A DNA stretch of 64,000 bases from Microbacterium flavescens (GCF_018588945.1 NZ_JAFIWA010000005.1:1-64000), one strand, 5' to 3'; shown: positions 8,391-17,665, counted from the stretch's first letter. Numbers and translations are program-made. The notes: generated by a model not told the origin, from the letters alone.

Positions 8391-8421
8391 CGAGGGGGGC
8401 CTTGCCGCAAGGCCCCCCTCG
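8391..8421. promoter_or_regulatory. Rifamycin-associated element (RAE)-like palindrome upstream of helR
   Basis: A perfect inverted repeat with 14-bp arms, CGAGGGGGGCCTTG at 8391-8404 and its complement at 8408-8421, with CCG at the centre. The core CTTGCCGCAAG matches the known RAE core found before rifamycin-inactivating and helR genes in actinobacteria. It lies about 70 bp before the HelR start. It could also act as a transcription terminator for gadB, but no T-tract follows. Confidence 0.8.
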
Positions 8422-8491
8422 GGGCGCATACTGGTCGGCCGTGATCCTCCGAGCGGAGCGGAGATCGCGAGCGAGAGTTGGAGCGCCCCAC

Positions 8492-10639
8492 GTGAATCCC
8501 CTGGCCACAAGTGTTTTCCACCTGCCCGGACGGCTGTCGGCCAAGGCCGGCCCCGAGCTGATCAGCGCGGACGAGCGGCACTTCGCCGCCATCGCCCGCA
8601 CCCTCGCGGACTCGATCCGCGATCTGTCCGCACGCCGTGATGCGGTGCGACGCGAAGCGGGAGGCAGCGGACAGCACGCGCTCGACCGCGATCTCGAGAT
8701 CCACCGGCTGACGGCGCGGCTGACCGCGCTCGGTCGCTTCGGTCTCGACATCTGCCTCGGACGGATGGTGGGGACGGATGCCTCGGCCCCCGTGTATATC
8801 GGACGCCTGGGGCTCACCGACGACGAAGGCCGCCAGCTGCTCGTCGATTGGCGCTCACCCGCGGCCGAGCCGTTCTTCGGCGCCACCCATGCGAATCCGA
8901 TGGGACTCGCCAGCCGTAGGCGGTACCGGTGGAGCGGCGGTCGGATCACGGACTACTGGGATGAGGTCTTCACGGCGGAAGGGCTCGAGGGCCCCGTCGC
9001 CCTCGATGACCAGTCTGCGTTCATCGCCAGCCTCGGTGGCAGCCGAGAGGGCCGGATGCGCGACGTGCTCGCCACGATCCAGGCCGACCAGGACGCCGTC
9101 ATCCGCGCCGACTCGCGCGGTGCGCTCGTCGTCGACGGCGGGCCCGGCACCGGCAAGACGGTCGTCGCCCTGCACCGCGCGGCGTACCTGCTCTACGCCG
9201 ATCCCCGCGTGAGCCGCGCCCGCGGCGGAGTCCTCGTCGTGGGTCCGCACCAGCCCTACCTCGCGTACGTGGCCGACGTGCTTCCGGGGCTGGGCGAAGA
9301 GGGCGTTCTGACGTGCACGCTGCGTGATCTCGTGCCGGAGGGGGCCGAGGCATCCGTCGAATCCGACCCGCGCGTCGCGGCCCTCAAGGCGACCGGCAGA
9401 CTCGTCTCGGCTGTCGAGCCCGCCGTGCGCCACTACGAGCAGCCGCCGTCGCGCGGCATGAACGTCGGCACGCCCTGGGCCGACGTGCGGCTCGAACCCG
9501 AGGACTGGGCGGACGCCTTCGCCGCCGCAGACCCCGCGACGCCGCACAACGAGGCGCGCGAGCAGGTGCTCGAAGAGCTGCTCACCATCGTCGTCGACCA
9601 GCACCCCGAGGACGCGCCTCCCCACCTGGTGCGCCGGGCGCTGGTGCAGGACGAAGGACTGATGACAGCCTTCAGCCGGGCGTGGCCGCTCCTCGACCCG
9701 GTGAACGTGGTCGCGGATCTGTGGTCGGCGCCCGCGTATCTGCGTCACTGCGCTCCCTGGCTCGCCCCGGACGACGTGGCGCTGCTTCAGCGCGACGACG
9801 GGCATGTGTGGACCGTCTCGGATCTTCCTCTCCTCGACGCGGCGCGCCAGCGGATCGGCGACCCGCACGCGGTCCGGCGCAGGCGTCGGCGCGACGCGGC
9901 CCTCGCTGCCGCGCGCGAGCTGCGCGATCGGGTGATCGACGATCTGATCGCGTCGGACGACTCCGAGATGGGCGTCATGTCGATGCTGCGCGGCCAGGAC
10001 TTCCAGAACACCCTGGTGGACGAATCGGGCCTTCCCGACGCCGACCCCGATCAGCTGGCGGGGCCGTTCGCGCACATCGTGATCGACGAGGCGCAGGAGC
10101 TGACCGACGCGGAATGGCGGATGCTCCTGCTGCGCTGCCCCTCGCGGAGCTTCACGATCGTCGGCGACCGCGCTCAGGCGCGCCACGGCTTCACCGAGAC
10201 GTGGGAGGAACGGCTGACGCGGATCGGGATGAGCAGGGTCGAGCTGGCCTCGCTCACCGTCAACTACCGCACGCCGGAGGAGATCATGGCCGAAGCCGAG
10301 CCGGTGATCCGCGCAGCCCTGCCCGACGCGAACGTGCCCACCTCGATCAGGCGCACCGGCGACGCGGTGCGGCGCGGCGCGCGCAGCGAGCGCGACGCCA
10401 TCCTCGAGGAGTGGCTCGCGGCCCACGCGGAGGGGGTGGCGTGCGTGATCGGCGACCCGGCGTTCGCACCGACCGACCGTGTGCAGTCGCTGTCGCCCGA
10501 ACTGGCGAAGGGCCTCGAGTTCGATCTCGTCGTGCTGGTGGACCCCGGATCGTTCGGGGGCGGCATCGAGGGAGCCGTCGACCGCTATGTCGCGATGACC
10601 CGCGCGACGCAGCAGCTGGTGATCCTCGAGGGTCGCTGA
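8492..10639 (+). CDS. helR: HelR-type RNA polymerase-recycling ATPase (HelD-like)
   Basis: This 715-residue UvrD/HelD-like ATPase has a helical N-terminus (1-85), Walker A GGPGTGKT (216-223), an acidic insertion DLIASDDSEMGVM typical of the channel-inserting loop, the DEAQ box VIDEAQELTD and a C-terminal helicase half ending with YVAMTRATQQL. HelR displaces rifamycin from RNA polymerase and rescues stalled enzyme. The upstream RAE-like palindrome fits the known induction by rifamycins. The GTG start at 8492 has a GGAG site 8 nt upstream. Longer in-frame readings run into gadB and are spurious. Confidence 0.88.
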   Translation: MNPLATSVFHLPGRLSAKAGPELISADERHFAAIARTLADSIRDLSARRDAVRREAGGSGQHALDRDLEIHRLTARLTALGRFGLDICLGRMVGTDASAPVYIGRLGLTDDEGRQLLVDWRSPAAEPFFGATHANPMGLASRRRYRWSGGRITDYWDEVFTAEGLEGPVALDDQSAFIASLGGSREGRMRDVLATIQADQDAVIRADSRGALVVDGGPGTGKTVVALHRAAYLLYADPRVSRARGGVLVVGPHQPYLAYVADVLPGLGEEGVLTCTLRDLVPEGAEASVESDPRVAALKATGRLVSAVEPAVRHYEQPPSRGMNVGTPWADVRLEPEDWADAFAAADPATPHNEAREQVLEELLTIVVDQHPEDAPPHLVRRALVQDEGLMTAFSRAWPLLDPVNVVADLWSAPAYLRHCAPWLAPDDVALLQRDDGHVWTVSDLPLLDAARQRIGDPHAVRRRRRRDAALAAARELRDRVIDDLIASDDSEMGVMSMLRGQDFQNTLVDESGLPDADPDQLAGPFAHIVIDEAQELTDAEWRMLLLRCPSRSFTIVGDRAQARHGFTETWEERLTRIGMSRVELASLTVNYRTPEEIMAEAEPVIRAALPDANVPTSIRRTGDAVRRGARSERDAILEEWLAAHAEGVACVIGDPAFAPTDRVQSLSPELAKGLEFDLVVLVDPGSFGGGIEGAVDRYVAMTRATQQLVILEGR

Positions 10640-10658
10640 GCCGGCCCCGCGGGCTGAT

Positions 10659-11459
10659 TCACATCCGGGCGTACCGGGCCCGGGCGAAGCAGAAGAGGCC
10701 GTAGACGATGAGCCCGATGCCGACCACCCAGAGGATGACAGCGCCGAACGGCAGCTGGGCGAGCGTGTGGATGGCCGCATCCATTCCCCCGGCCGCCTCC
10801 GCGTCGTGCGTGAGGGCGGCCACGACGAAGAGCAGACCGGTCACGCCGACGGCGACGCCCTTGGCGATGTAGCCGACCACACCGAAGGTCACGATGCCCT
10901 TGCGCGCCGCCCCGCTCGGCACGTCGAGGTTCTTCTCGAACGCGCGGGTGACGCCGCGCACGACGAAGGCGGCGCCGATGGCGAACACGACCAGCCCGAC
11001 GAGCACGAGCAGCACCACTCCACCGGGTGTCGACAGCAGGCGTGCACTCAGCGATTGCGACGACTGGGAGGAGTCGGAACTGCCCCCGAAGGCGTAGACG
11101 ACGGCGGTGAACGCGATCGCCAGGTACGCCACGGCGGTTCCCACGAACTTGAGGCGGTGTCCCCACTTCTTCTTGCCGTCGGGGTCGGACTCGACGACGG
11201 CCTCGGCGATCTGCCACACCGCGAGCGCGGTAAGCCCGAGGGCGATGGCCCAGAGGAGGGCCACGCCGGCCGGCGAGCTGCGGATCTGCTCCATCGCGCC
11301 GCCCTGGTCCGCCTCACCGCCGCCGCCGGTCGCCACCGAGATGGAGATCCCCCCGATGACGAGGTGGACGATGCCGAGGACGACGTAGCCGATGCGCGCG
11401 GCGACACGGAAGAAGGTCGAGTCCTGCGCGACATGGGCGGCGGATTTGGCGGTGCTCAC
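10659..11459 (-). CDS. DUF1206 family membrane protein
   Basis: A 266-residue protein with three repeated units of two transmembrane helices, each containing a G-[YF]-[IV]-x-x-G motif (RIGYVVLGIVHLVIG, KFVGTAVAYLAIA, VGYIAKGVAVGVTG), which is the DUF1206 pattern. Function is unknown. The GTG start overlaps the stop of the upstream glycosyltransferase as GTGA, so the two are co-translated. In-frame sequence upstream of 11459 belongs to a shadow of the glycosyltransferase. Confidence 0.88.
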   Translation of the reverse strand: MSTAKSAAHVAQDSTFFRVAARIGYVVLGIVHLVIGGISISVATGGGGEADQGGAMEQIRSSPAGVALLWAIALGLTALAVWQIAEAVVESDPDGKKKWGHRLKFVGTAVAYLAIAFTAVVYAFGGSSDSSQSSQSLSARLLSTPGGVVLLVLVGLVVFAIGAAFVVRGVTRAFEKNLDVPSGAARKGIVTFGVVGYIAKGVAVGVTGLLFVVAALTHDAEAAGGMDAAIHTLAQLPFGAVILWVVGIGLIVYGLFCFARARYARM

Positions 11460-13048
11460 CGGGGAAGCGTATCGGCGCCGGGAGTCGCGAAGGGGGGCTT
11501 GACGCCGAGGCGCCTCGCGTGGTCGGGCGACGCATCGCCTGCCCGGTGAAGCCGGGCCAGGACGCGGATGACGGGAGCTCCTGCCGAGCGCACCTGCGGC
11601 CAGCGCGCCAGCGCCGCCCGCACGGCGGGTCGACGGCGAAGGGTCCGCCGCACCAGTGCCAGCTCGAAGGCCTCCGCCCACTGCGCGCAGACGGCCTGGT
11701 CGGTGAACGCCCGCGCCGCGCGGACGGCCCTCGCCCGCATCCGCTGACGATCCCGCTCGGGAAGGTCGGCTACGCGGCAGACGGCGTCCGCGAGCGCGGT
11801 GACGTCGCCCGCCGTCACGAGGCAGCCGTTGCGGCCGTCGCGGATGATGTCGGCCGGGCCGTAGTCGATGTCGTAGGCGATGGGGATGCAGCCCGCCGCC
11901 ATCGCCTCGACGAGGGCCAGCGGGAAGCCTTCGGAGTGCGCCGTGAACAGCGCGAACGACGCGGACGAGAGCGTGTCGCGGGCACCCGGCTCGTAGCCGT
12001 GGAATCGGATGCCGGCATCCCCCGCCGCCCGCCGCTCGAGCGCATCGCGACTCTCGCCGTCGCCGTAGACGTCGAGAGTGAGGGGCGATCGGCGCCCTTC
12101 GTTCGCGCGCTGGATTGCGTCGATCGCATGCGAGACGCGCTTGCGCCTGGTGAGCGACGCGACCACGACTCCCCGCGTCGGCGAGCGCGGATCGGTGGGC
12201 GGAGCGGTGCCGCACTGCGCTCGGGGGTTCGAGACCACGGCGACGCGCGGCATCCGGTCGACGTCGTGGCGGAGATCGCGGGCCTGCGAGCGACTCAGCA
12301 CGGCGACCACGTCGAATCGGTGCGCCGAGGCGAGGGCGGCCCGGCGCGAAGCCCGCAGGTCACCGGCCGCATCACGGTGCGAGCCGTGGATCAGGTGCGC
12401 GGTGACCACGTGCGGCCGCCGATACGTCTGCATGAACGGAGCCATCGTCTTGCTGTCCACGATCATGTAGCTGCGGGCGCCGCCGGTCAGCGCGTCCAGC
12501 CACTCCGCGTACAGGGCCCACGCGCTGCGCCACGCCCGCACCGGGCGTCCGCTCCGGTCATGGAGCACCAGCCGGCGCGCACCGCGCGTCCCGCGCACGT
12601 CGCGGCGGTCGGTAAGCAGGAGCGTCCCGTCGGCGCGGAAGTGGTCGGTGTGCAGCATCCCGCCGTCCGTGTCGCGGACCACCCGCGAGAGGACGCGACC
12701 GTCCCGACGGCGCTCGGAGCCGGGCACCCCGGAGGGAAGGGGCGGGTCGTCCGTCAGTGGCGCGGCCGAGGCGTCCGACTCGGGCAGTTCATGGTCGCGC
12801 AGCCAGTCGTAGAGATTGAGGACACGGATGCCGTCGGCCAGCGAGCCGGCGGCGCGCAGACGCCGCTCGAGCTCCGGATAGTCGGGCCGCGCATCGAAGG
12901 TGAGGACGTCGACCGGGGTGCCCGCGACCTCGCGGAACGCACGCGATCGGCGGAGGATCGCCTCGGTCATGCCGCCGAAGTCGTCGGGGATCGACCACGT
13001 GACGGCGAAGTGCCGACCGTTCGGCAGGCGTGCAGTACGGGCTCTCAC
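11456..13048 (-). CDS. Glycosyltransferase family 4 (TagE-like poly(glycerol-phosphate) glucosyltransferase type)
   Basis: The 530-residue protein has an N-terminal acceptor domain (1-270) and a GT-B donor domain with the GT4 signature: VASLTRRKRVSHAIDAI, DVYGDGESRDALE, GYEPGARDTLSSASFALFTAHSEGFPLALVEAMAAGCIPI (acidic E of the EX7E motif) and DIDYGPADII. This sequence is close to enzymes that glycosylate wall teichoic acid-like polymers. Donor and acceptor cannot be read. It is cytoplasmic. The start is a GTG at 13048 with a weak CACACT -10 seven nt before it. It is coupled to the DUF1206 gene. Confidence 0.85.
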   Translation of the reverse strand: MRARTARLPNGRHFAVTWSIPDDFGGMTEAILRRSRAFREVAGTPVDVLTFDARPDYPELERRLRAAGSLADGIRVLNLYDWLRDHELPESDASAAPLTDDPPLPSGVPGSERRRDGRVLSRVVRDTDGGMLHTDHFRADGTLLLTDRRDVRGTRGARRLVLHDRSGRPVRAWRSAWALYAEWLDALTGGARSYMIVDSKTMAPFMQTYRRPHVVTAHLIHGSHRDAAGDLRASRRAALASAHRFDVVAVLSRSQARDLRHDVDRMPRVAVVSNPRAQCGTAPPTDPRSPTRGVVVASLTRRKRVSHAIDAIQRANEGRRSPLTLDVYGDGESRDALERRAAGDAGIRFHGYEPGARDTLSSASFALFTAHSEGFPLALVEAMAAGCIPIAYDIDYGPADIIRDGRNGCLVTAGDVTALADAVCRVADLPERDRQRMRARAVRAARAFTDQAVCAQWAEAFELALVRRTLRRRPAVRAALARWPQVRSAGAPVIRVLARLHRAGDASPDHARRLGVKPPFATPGADTLPR

Positions 13049-13226
13049 GCGGTCCAGTGTGACCTCGCCGCGCGGGGGCGGAGCCCGGGTTGACGAACCC
13101 GCGGTCTTCGGTTAACCGTCTGGATTTGAGACTTGAGACTCCGAGTCCCTAGAGTGGCGGAGGTGCCGGATCTGGGGTTCTGCACCACGCTTCGCCGAAG
13201 GCCTGCGCAGCCCTGCGGAGCGGGCC

Positions 13227-13253
13227 GGTGCCGGGTTGTGGGGACCCGGCACC
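13227..13253. repeat. Hairpin in the 270-bp divergent intergenic region
   Basis: GGTGCCGGGT (13227-13236) pairs perfectly with ACCCGGCACC (13244-13253) across a 7-nt loop. It lies between divergent genes, so a terminator is not needed, and an operator or RNA element is possible. The rest of 13049-13318 shows no convincing gene. Confidence 0.5.
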
Positions 13254-13306
13254 GCTACCGGCGCGCCGATGATCGCACACCTCTCGAACCGGACGGGCAC
13301 GCGGGC

Positions 13307-13312
13307 GATAAT
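13307..13312 (+). promoter_or_regulatory. -10 element GATAAT, leaderless TetR start
   Basis: GATAAT ends 6 nt before the GTG at 13319. No Shine-Dalgarno sequence precedes the codon, supporting transcription and translation starting together. Confidence 0.5.
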
Positions 13313-13318
13313 CAGACC

Positions 13319-14080
13319 GTGCCGCAATCAGAACCACGGTCGCGGAAGCCAGCCGGTGAGACTCGCACGCTCATGCTGCAGGTCGCCGTCGAACGAGTGA
13401 AGTCCGAGGGACTTCTGCTCGACTACGCCAACATCGAGCTCGAGAACCTCATCCGCGCCGCAGGGGTGCCCCGTTCCACGGTGTTCCGTATCTGGCCCGA
13501 CCGGATGGCGTTCATCGCCGATCTCGTGCGCGCTCTGTTCGAGGCCGATCCGGGTTTCGAGGCGGGTTTCGACGGCGAGACGCTCGAGATGCTCCAGCAC
13601 GCGACCTCGTCCCCTGCGGGCGCGGGGCACTCCGCCGAAGAGAAGCAGGTCGCCCTGCGCGCCGCCGTGCGGGTCGCGGTCGCGCACAACATCGTGGCCG
13701 TTGAGAACTCGATGGCGTGGCGCGCCTACAAGACGATGTCGGCGGCGCTCGCGAGCGGCGACGCCGTGCCGGGCGGCGATGAGATCCGGACGCTGCTCGG
13801 GGAGATCGAAGACCGCTATGTCGACCGCATGTCCGTGCTCTACGAGAAGCTGAACGCGGCAGTCGGCATCCGGATGCGCGCCGGCGTCACCGAGCGCGAC
13901 CTCGCGCTCGCGATCATGTCCGTGATCGACGGCATGGCCGATCACCGTCGCATCAACCCGCCGCTGGTCGACCGGCCGCGGGTGGTCGCGATGGGTCCGG
14001 AGGGCGCGACCGAGTGGCACCTCGCGGGTCTGGCGGTGTACGGCGTGTACGCCGCCTTCACTGAGACGCGCGAGGGCTAG
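13319..14080 (+). CDS. TetR/AcrR-family transcriptional regulator
   Basis: A 253-residue protein with an N-terminal helix-turn-helix (residues 15-65; IELENLIRAAGVPRSTVFRIWPDRMAF) and a long helical ligand domain. The recognition helix is unusual in having RIWPDR where YRHF or YYHF is common. It is followed 4 bp later by an alpha/beta hydrolase on the same strand, a plausible target. The ligand is unknown. Confidence 0.8.
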   Translation: MPQSEPRSRKPAGETRTLMLQVAVERVKSEGLLLDYANIELENLIRAAGVPRSTVFRIWPDRMAFIADLVRALFEADPGFEAGFDGETLEMLQHATSSPAGAGHSAEEKQVALRAAVRVAVAHNIVAVENSMAWRAYKTMSAALASGDAVPGGDEIRTLLGEIEDRYVDRMSVLYEKLNAAVGIRMRAGVTERDLALAIMSVIDGMADHRRINPPLVDRPRVVAMGPEGATEWHLAGLAVYGVYAAFTETREG

Positions 14081-14084
14081 ATCC

Positions 14085-14897
14085 GTGCGTGCACCCGGAT
14101 GCAGACGTGTGGACGTCGGCCCGCTCGCCTTCAGCGTCGTCATGTCGTCCGACGCGCCCGCGGCAGCGGCGGCACCGGACCCCCCGGCCATCGTGCTCGT
14201 CCACGGGATCGGGGTGTCGCACCGCTACCTCAGGCGCCTCCACGAGGTGCTCGCCGAGACACGGGAGGTCGTGTCCGTTGACCTGCCCGGCTTCGGCGGG
14301 CTGCCGAAGCCGCCCGGCGACCTGGACGTCCCGGCGATGGCCACGGCCCTCGCGACCGTCATCGAGTCGCTGGGGCGCGGACCGGTCGCGCTGGTGGGCC
14401 ACTCGATGGGCACCCAGTGGGTCGTCGAGGTCGGTCTGCAGCGCCCCGATCTGGTCACCGACGTGGTCATCATGGGCCCCGTGACCGACTCGGCGCACCG
14501 GTCGGTCGTGGCGCAGACGGCGGCGCTCGCCGTCGACACGCTCGGTGAGACGCCCCGGATCAACGCCATCGTCTTCTCCGACTACCTCCGGTGCGGTCCG
14601 CGCTGGTACCTGGCGCAGCTGCGCCACATGCTGACCTATCCGATCGAGGAGCGCGTCGCGCAGCTGAAGGTGCCCCTCGTCATCATCCGCGGCGCACGCG
14701 ACCCGATCGCCGGTCTGGAGTGGTGCCGCCACCTCCGGGATCGGGCGGCACGGGCGACGGTCGTGCAGATCCCCGGCGGGCACCACGTCGTGCAGGAGTC
14801 GAGACCTCGGGCCGCGGCATCCGCGATTCTCAGTCTTGTCACGCCGACGTCGGACCTGACGCCCTCGTCCGTCACTGCTGGCGCGGAAGAACCGTGA
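14085..14897 (+). CDS. Alpha/beta hydrolase
   Basis: The 270-residue protein has the oxyanion motif VLVHGIGVSHRYL (54-66), the nucleophile elbow GHSMGT, a late aspartate in RGARDPIAG and the catalytic histidine in GGHHVVQ. It is a cytoplasmic esterase, lactonase or hydrolase of unknown substrate, transcribed with the preceding TetR gene. The GTG start at 14085 gives an N-terminal extension with no clear role, and the ATG at 14142 (VVMSSDAP) is an alternative. Its last 26 bp overlap the convergent FMN reductase gene. Confidence 0.85.
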   Translation: MRAPGCRRVDVGPLAFSVVMSSDAPAAAAAPDPPAIVLVHGIGVSHRYLRRLHEVLAETREVVSVDLPGFGGLPKPPGDLDVPAMATALATVIESLGRGPVALVGHSMGTQWVVEVGLQRPDLVTDVVIMGPVTDSAHRSVVAQTAALAVDTLGETPRINAIVFSDYLRCGPRWYLAQLRHMLTYPIEERVAQLKVPLVIIRGARDPIAGLEWCRHLRDRAARATVVQIPGGHHVVQESRPRAAASAILSLVTPTSDLTPSSVTAGAEEP

Positions 14898-15441
14898 GCA
14901 CGCGCTGGATGTGGTCGCGGAACTCCACCATGTAGCCGCGGAGGAAGTCCTCGGTTTCGGCCTTGTGCACCGTGCCGTCGTCGCCGAACACGTCGGGTGA
15001 GAACTGGATGTACGCCTCCGGAGCGGTCATCTGGCGCGCGTTGCAGAAGCTGAGGACACCGCGCAGGCTCTGCTGGGCGACAGCGGTTCCGATCGATCCC
15101 ACCGAGGCACCGATGACGGCGGCCGGGATGTGATCGAACGAGTTCTGCCCCCACGGCCGGGAGGCCCAGTCGATCGCGTTCTTCAGCGCTCCGGGAATCG
15201 AGCGGTTGTACTCGGGAGTGACGAAGAGGACGGCGTCCGATGCCTCGATCGCTCGCTTGAGCGCCAGCGCCTCGGGCGGATAGTCCTCGTCGTAGTCCTG
15301 GCTGTACAGGGGCAGGTCGCGGATGGGGATCTCGGTGAACTCCAGGTCCTCGGGCGCGAGGGCGATGAGAGCCTTCGCGAGAGTCCTGTTGATCGATGTC
15401 GAGGAGAGGCTCCCGACGAAGTATCCGACCTTGTACGACAT
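14872..15441 (-). CDS. NADPH-dependent FMN reductase (flavodoxin-like)
   Basis: A 189-residue flavoprotein. The FMN phosphate loop GSLSSTSINRTLA (residues 10-22) and the conserved TPEYNRSIPGALKNAIDW segment (about 75-92) identify the NAD(P)H:FMN/quinone reductase family (SsuE/ChrR-like). It transfers electrons from NADPH to FMN, quinones or similar acceptors in the cytosol. The ATG at 15441 follows GAGGGC, and longer in-frame readings lack a ribosome site. It ends inside the 3' end of the hydrolase gene on the other strand. Confidence 0.92.
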   Translation of the reverse strand: MSYKVGYFVGSLSSTSINRTLAKALIALAPEDLEFTEIPIRDLPLYSQDYDEDYPPEALALKRAIEASDAVLFVTPEYNRSIPGALKNAIDWASRPWGQNSFDHIPAAVIGASVGSIGTAVAQQSLRGVLSFCNARQMTAPEAYIQFSPDVFGDDGTVHKAETEDFLRGYMVEFRDHIQRVLTVLPRQQ

Positions 15442-15603
15442 ATCCAGCCCTCGATTCGCTCTGTTGCCTGGTCTCGCCAGCCTCCGCCCCGCCCGCCGCG
15501 CAGGCCACCCCCTTGCGGTTATGCGCACGGGCAGTCCTGCTCACTGCGATGTCTCCGGTGCGTGGGACGATCCGCACGACGGGCGATCGGGCGGGAGGGC
15601 GAG

Positions 15604-16800
15604 ATGCGGGGCGAAGCGACCGTGCTGCACGCCGATCTCGACGCCTTCTACGCCTCGGTCGAACAGCGGGATGCGCCCGCGCTCCGGGGCCGCCCGGTCA
15701 TCGTCGGCGGCGGTGTCGTGCTGGCGGCGAGCTACGAGGCGAAGGCCCGGGGAGTGCGGACCGCGATGGGCGGCAGGCAGGCGCGGGAGCTGTGTCCGGA
15801 TGCCGTGATCGTGCCGCCGCGGATGGAGGCGTACTCCACAGCCAGCCGTGACGTCTTCGCGATCTTCCGCGACACCACTCCGCTCGTCGAGGGTCTGTCC
15901 ATCGACGAGGCGTTCCTCGAGGTCGGGGGCCTCCGACGCATCGCGGGCACGCCCGAGCAGATCGCCGTGCGATTGAGGCAGCGCGTCCGCTCCGAGGTCG
16001 GGCTCGCGATCTCGGTCGGGGTCGCCCGCACCAAGTTCCTCGCCAAGGTCGCCAGCGCGGTCAGCAAGCCCGACGGGCTGCTCGTGGTCGAGCCCGACCG
16101 CGAGCAGGAGTTCCTGCTCCCGCTCCCCGTCGAACGGCTCTGGGGTGTCGGCGCGGTGACGGCCGGCAAGCTTCATCGGCTCGGCATCCACACCGTCGGC
16201 GAGCTGGCCGAGCTCGAAGCCGCGACGGCGGAGAGGCTGCTGGGCAGGGCGACGGGAGCGCACCTTCACGCGCTGGCGCGCCTGCGCGATCCGCGCCCGG
16301 TCGACACCACGCGACGTCGCGGATCCATCGGGTCTCAGCGCGCGCTGGGCAGTCGCCCGCGCACGGCGGACGAGATCGACCTGATCCTCACCCAGATCGT
16401 CGATCGGCTCGCCGGCCGCCTGCGTGATCGCGACCGCGTGTGCCGGACCGTCGTGCTGCGACTGCGCTACGGCGACTTCACGAAGGCGACCCGCTCGCAG
16501 ACCGTCCGCTTCGCGACCGACCGCACGGCGGTGCTGCTCACCGTCGCCCGGCGGCTGCTCGCCGCCGCCGAGCCGCAGATCACCGAGCGTGGCCTCACCC
16601 TGATCGGCGTGTCCCTCTCACAGCTCGGGCGTGCCGACAGCATCCAGCCGGAGCTTCCCATCGACTGGGACGACGGCGCGCGTCTCGACACCGTGCTCGA
16701 CGCCGTGCGGGATCGCTTCGGCGCGACGTCGGTTGCGCGTGCCGCGCAGCTGGGGCGCGACCCGGGCTGGTCGACGCCGCTGCTGCCGGAGCACGAGTGA
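15604..16800 (+). CDS. dinB: DNA polymerase IV (Y-family)
   Basis: A translesion polymerase of 398 residues. HADLDAFYASVEQRD (8-22) carries the first metal-binding Asp, SIDEAFLEV (near 101) the catalytic Asp-Glu pair, then a thumb with helix-hairpin-helix (LWGVGAVTAGKLHRLGIHTVGELA) and a little-finger domain starting near RRRGSIGSQRALG. The clamp-binding peptide may be QPELPIDW near 356. The ATG at 15604 has GGGAGGGCGAG directly upstream. No SOS box is seen, so damage control is unproven. Confidence 0.95.
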   Translation: MRGEATVLHADLDAFYASVEQRDAPALRGRPVIVGGGVVLAASYEAKARGVRTAMGGRQARELCPDAVIVPPRMEAYSTASRDVFAIFRDTTPLVEGLSIDEAFLEVGGLRRIAGTPEQIAVRLRQRVRSEVGLAISVGVARTKFLAKVASAVSKPDGLLVVEPDREQEFLLPLPVERLWGVGAVTAGKLHRLGIHTVGELAELEAATAERLLGRATGAHLHALARLRDPRPVDTTRRRGSIGSQRALGSRPRTADEIDLILTQIVDRLAGRLRDRDRVCRTVVLRLRYGDFTKATRSQTVRFATDRTAVLLTVARRLLAAAEPQITERGLTLIGVSLSQLGRADSIQPELPIDWDDGARLDTVLDAVRDRFGATSVARAAQLGRDPGWSTPLLPEHE

Positions 16801-16868
16801 GGGCGGGAGCGCCTGGCGACCGCGGGTGGTGCCGTCGCGTGACGACACCGCCCGCGACCGCCGCCGGC

Positions 16869-17597
16869 TCACGACCGCGGGCTCAGAACGGAGTCGGCGG
16901 CCCGCTCGATCGTCTCGGCGACGATGTCGGACTGGGTCAGGAACACCGCGTGGCTCGCGCGCACCTCCGTGACGGTGGCGCCGATCCGCTCGGCCATGTG
17001 GCGCAGCATCGCCCCGTCGAAGGCGCGGTCCTCGGTGGGGATGACGGCCCAGCTGGGCGTCGTCCGCCACGCGGCGTGCTCCAGCTTCTCGCCGAAGGCC
17101 GCCATGTTGATCGGAATCTGGCTGTCGCGGAGGAACGCGGCATCCGCCTCACTCGCGTCGTGCGCGAAACCGGTCATGAAGCGGTCGTGGTCGAGGAAGC
17201 CGAAGCCGTCCTCCCCCACGTTGATGACGAAGTCGGGCGTCGCCGCGAAGCCCTCGTACTGCTGCGAGGTCGTCTCGCCGACGTCGGGCGCGATCGCTGA
17301 GACATAGACCAGCCCGGCGACGTTGGGGTGATCCCCCGCCTCGGTGATGACGGTGCCGCCCCACGAGTGGGCCACGAGGATGGTCGGCCCCTCCTGGAGG
17401 TCGAGCACCCGGCGGGTGGCGGCGACGTCGTCGGCGAGCGAGGTCAGCGGATTCTGGACGATCGTGACCCGGTGACCGCGAGCGGTGAGGCGGTCGTACA
17501 CGGCCCGCCATCCGGACCCGTCTGCGAACGCGCCGTGCACGAGCACGACGTTGGGGAGGGAGCCGGGCGTGTGTGTGGTGGTGTCTGCGACAGACAT
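16869..17597 (-). CDS. Alpha/beta hydrolase of the GAFADGS type
   Basis: The 242-residue protein has VVLVHGAFADGSGW (15-28), the nucleophile region AHSWGG, TEDRAFDGAMLRHMAERI near the acid, and ASHAVFLTQ with the catalytic His. These are typical of the non-haem haloperoxidase/esterase-like hydrolases common in actinobacteria. Substrate unknown. An AAAGG site precedes the ATG. Its promoter carries a perfect GCAATATATTGC palindrome that also occurs, imperfectly, at the adjacent GntR gene, so it is probably controlled by that regulator. Confidence 0.88.
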   Translation of the reverse strand: MSVADTTTHTPGSLPNVVLVHGAFADGSGWRAVYDRLTARGHRVTIVQNPLTSLADDVAATRRVLDLQEGPTILVAHSWGGTVITEAGDHPNVAGLVYVSAIAPDVGETTSQQYEGFAATPDFVINVGEDGFGFLDHDRFMTGFAHDASEADAAFLRDSQIPINMAAFGEKLEHAAWRTTPSWAVIPTEDRAFDGAMLRHMAERIGATVTEVRASHAVFLTQSDIVAETIERAADSVLSPRS

Positions 17598-17665
17598 TTC
17601 TGCGCCTTTCGTAATCGAGGTGGGCGGCCGAGGCCGTCGGTTGTGGGATGCAACACCGGCAGTAC

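Noticed and set aside
8391..8421. Reading the palindrome only as a gadB terminator
   Set aside because: No T-tract on either strand, and the core equals that of the rifamycin-associated element directly before a HelR gene. A terminator effect in addition cannot be excluded.
11460..12215. In-frame N-terminal extension of the DUF1206 gene
   Set aside because: It overlaps the glycosyltransferase out of frame. The GTG at 11459 overlapping the upstream stop gives a normal-length DUF1206 protein.
13112..13327. A 71-codon minus-strand ORF in the divergent intergenic region
   Set aside because: No ribosome site, no recognisable pattern, and it overlaps the TetR leaderless promoter.
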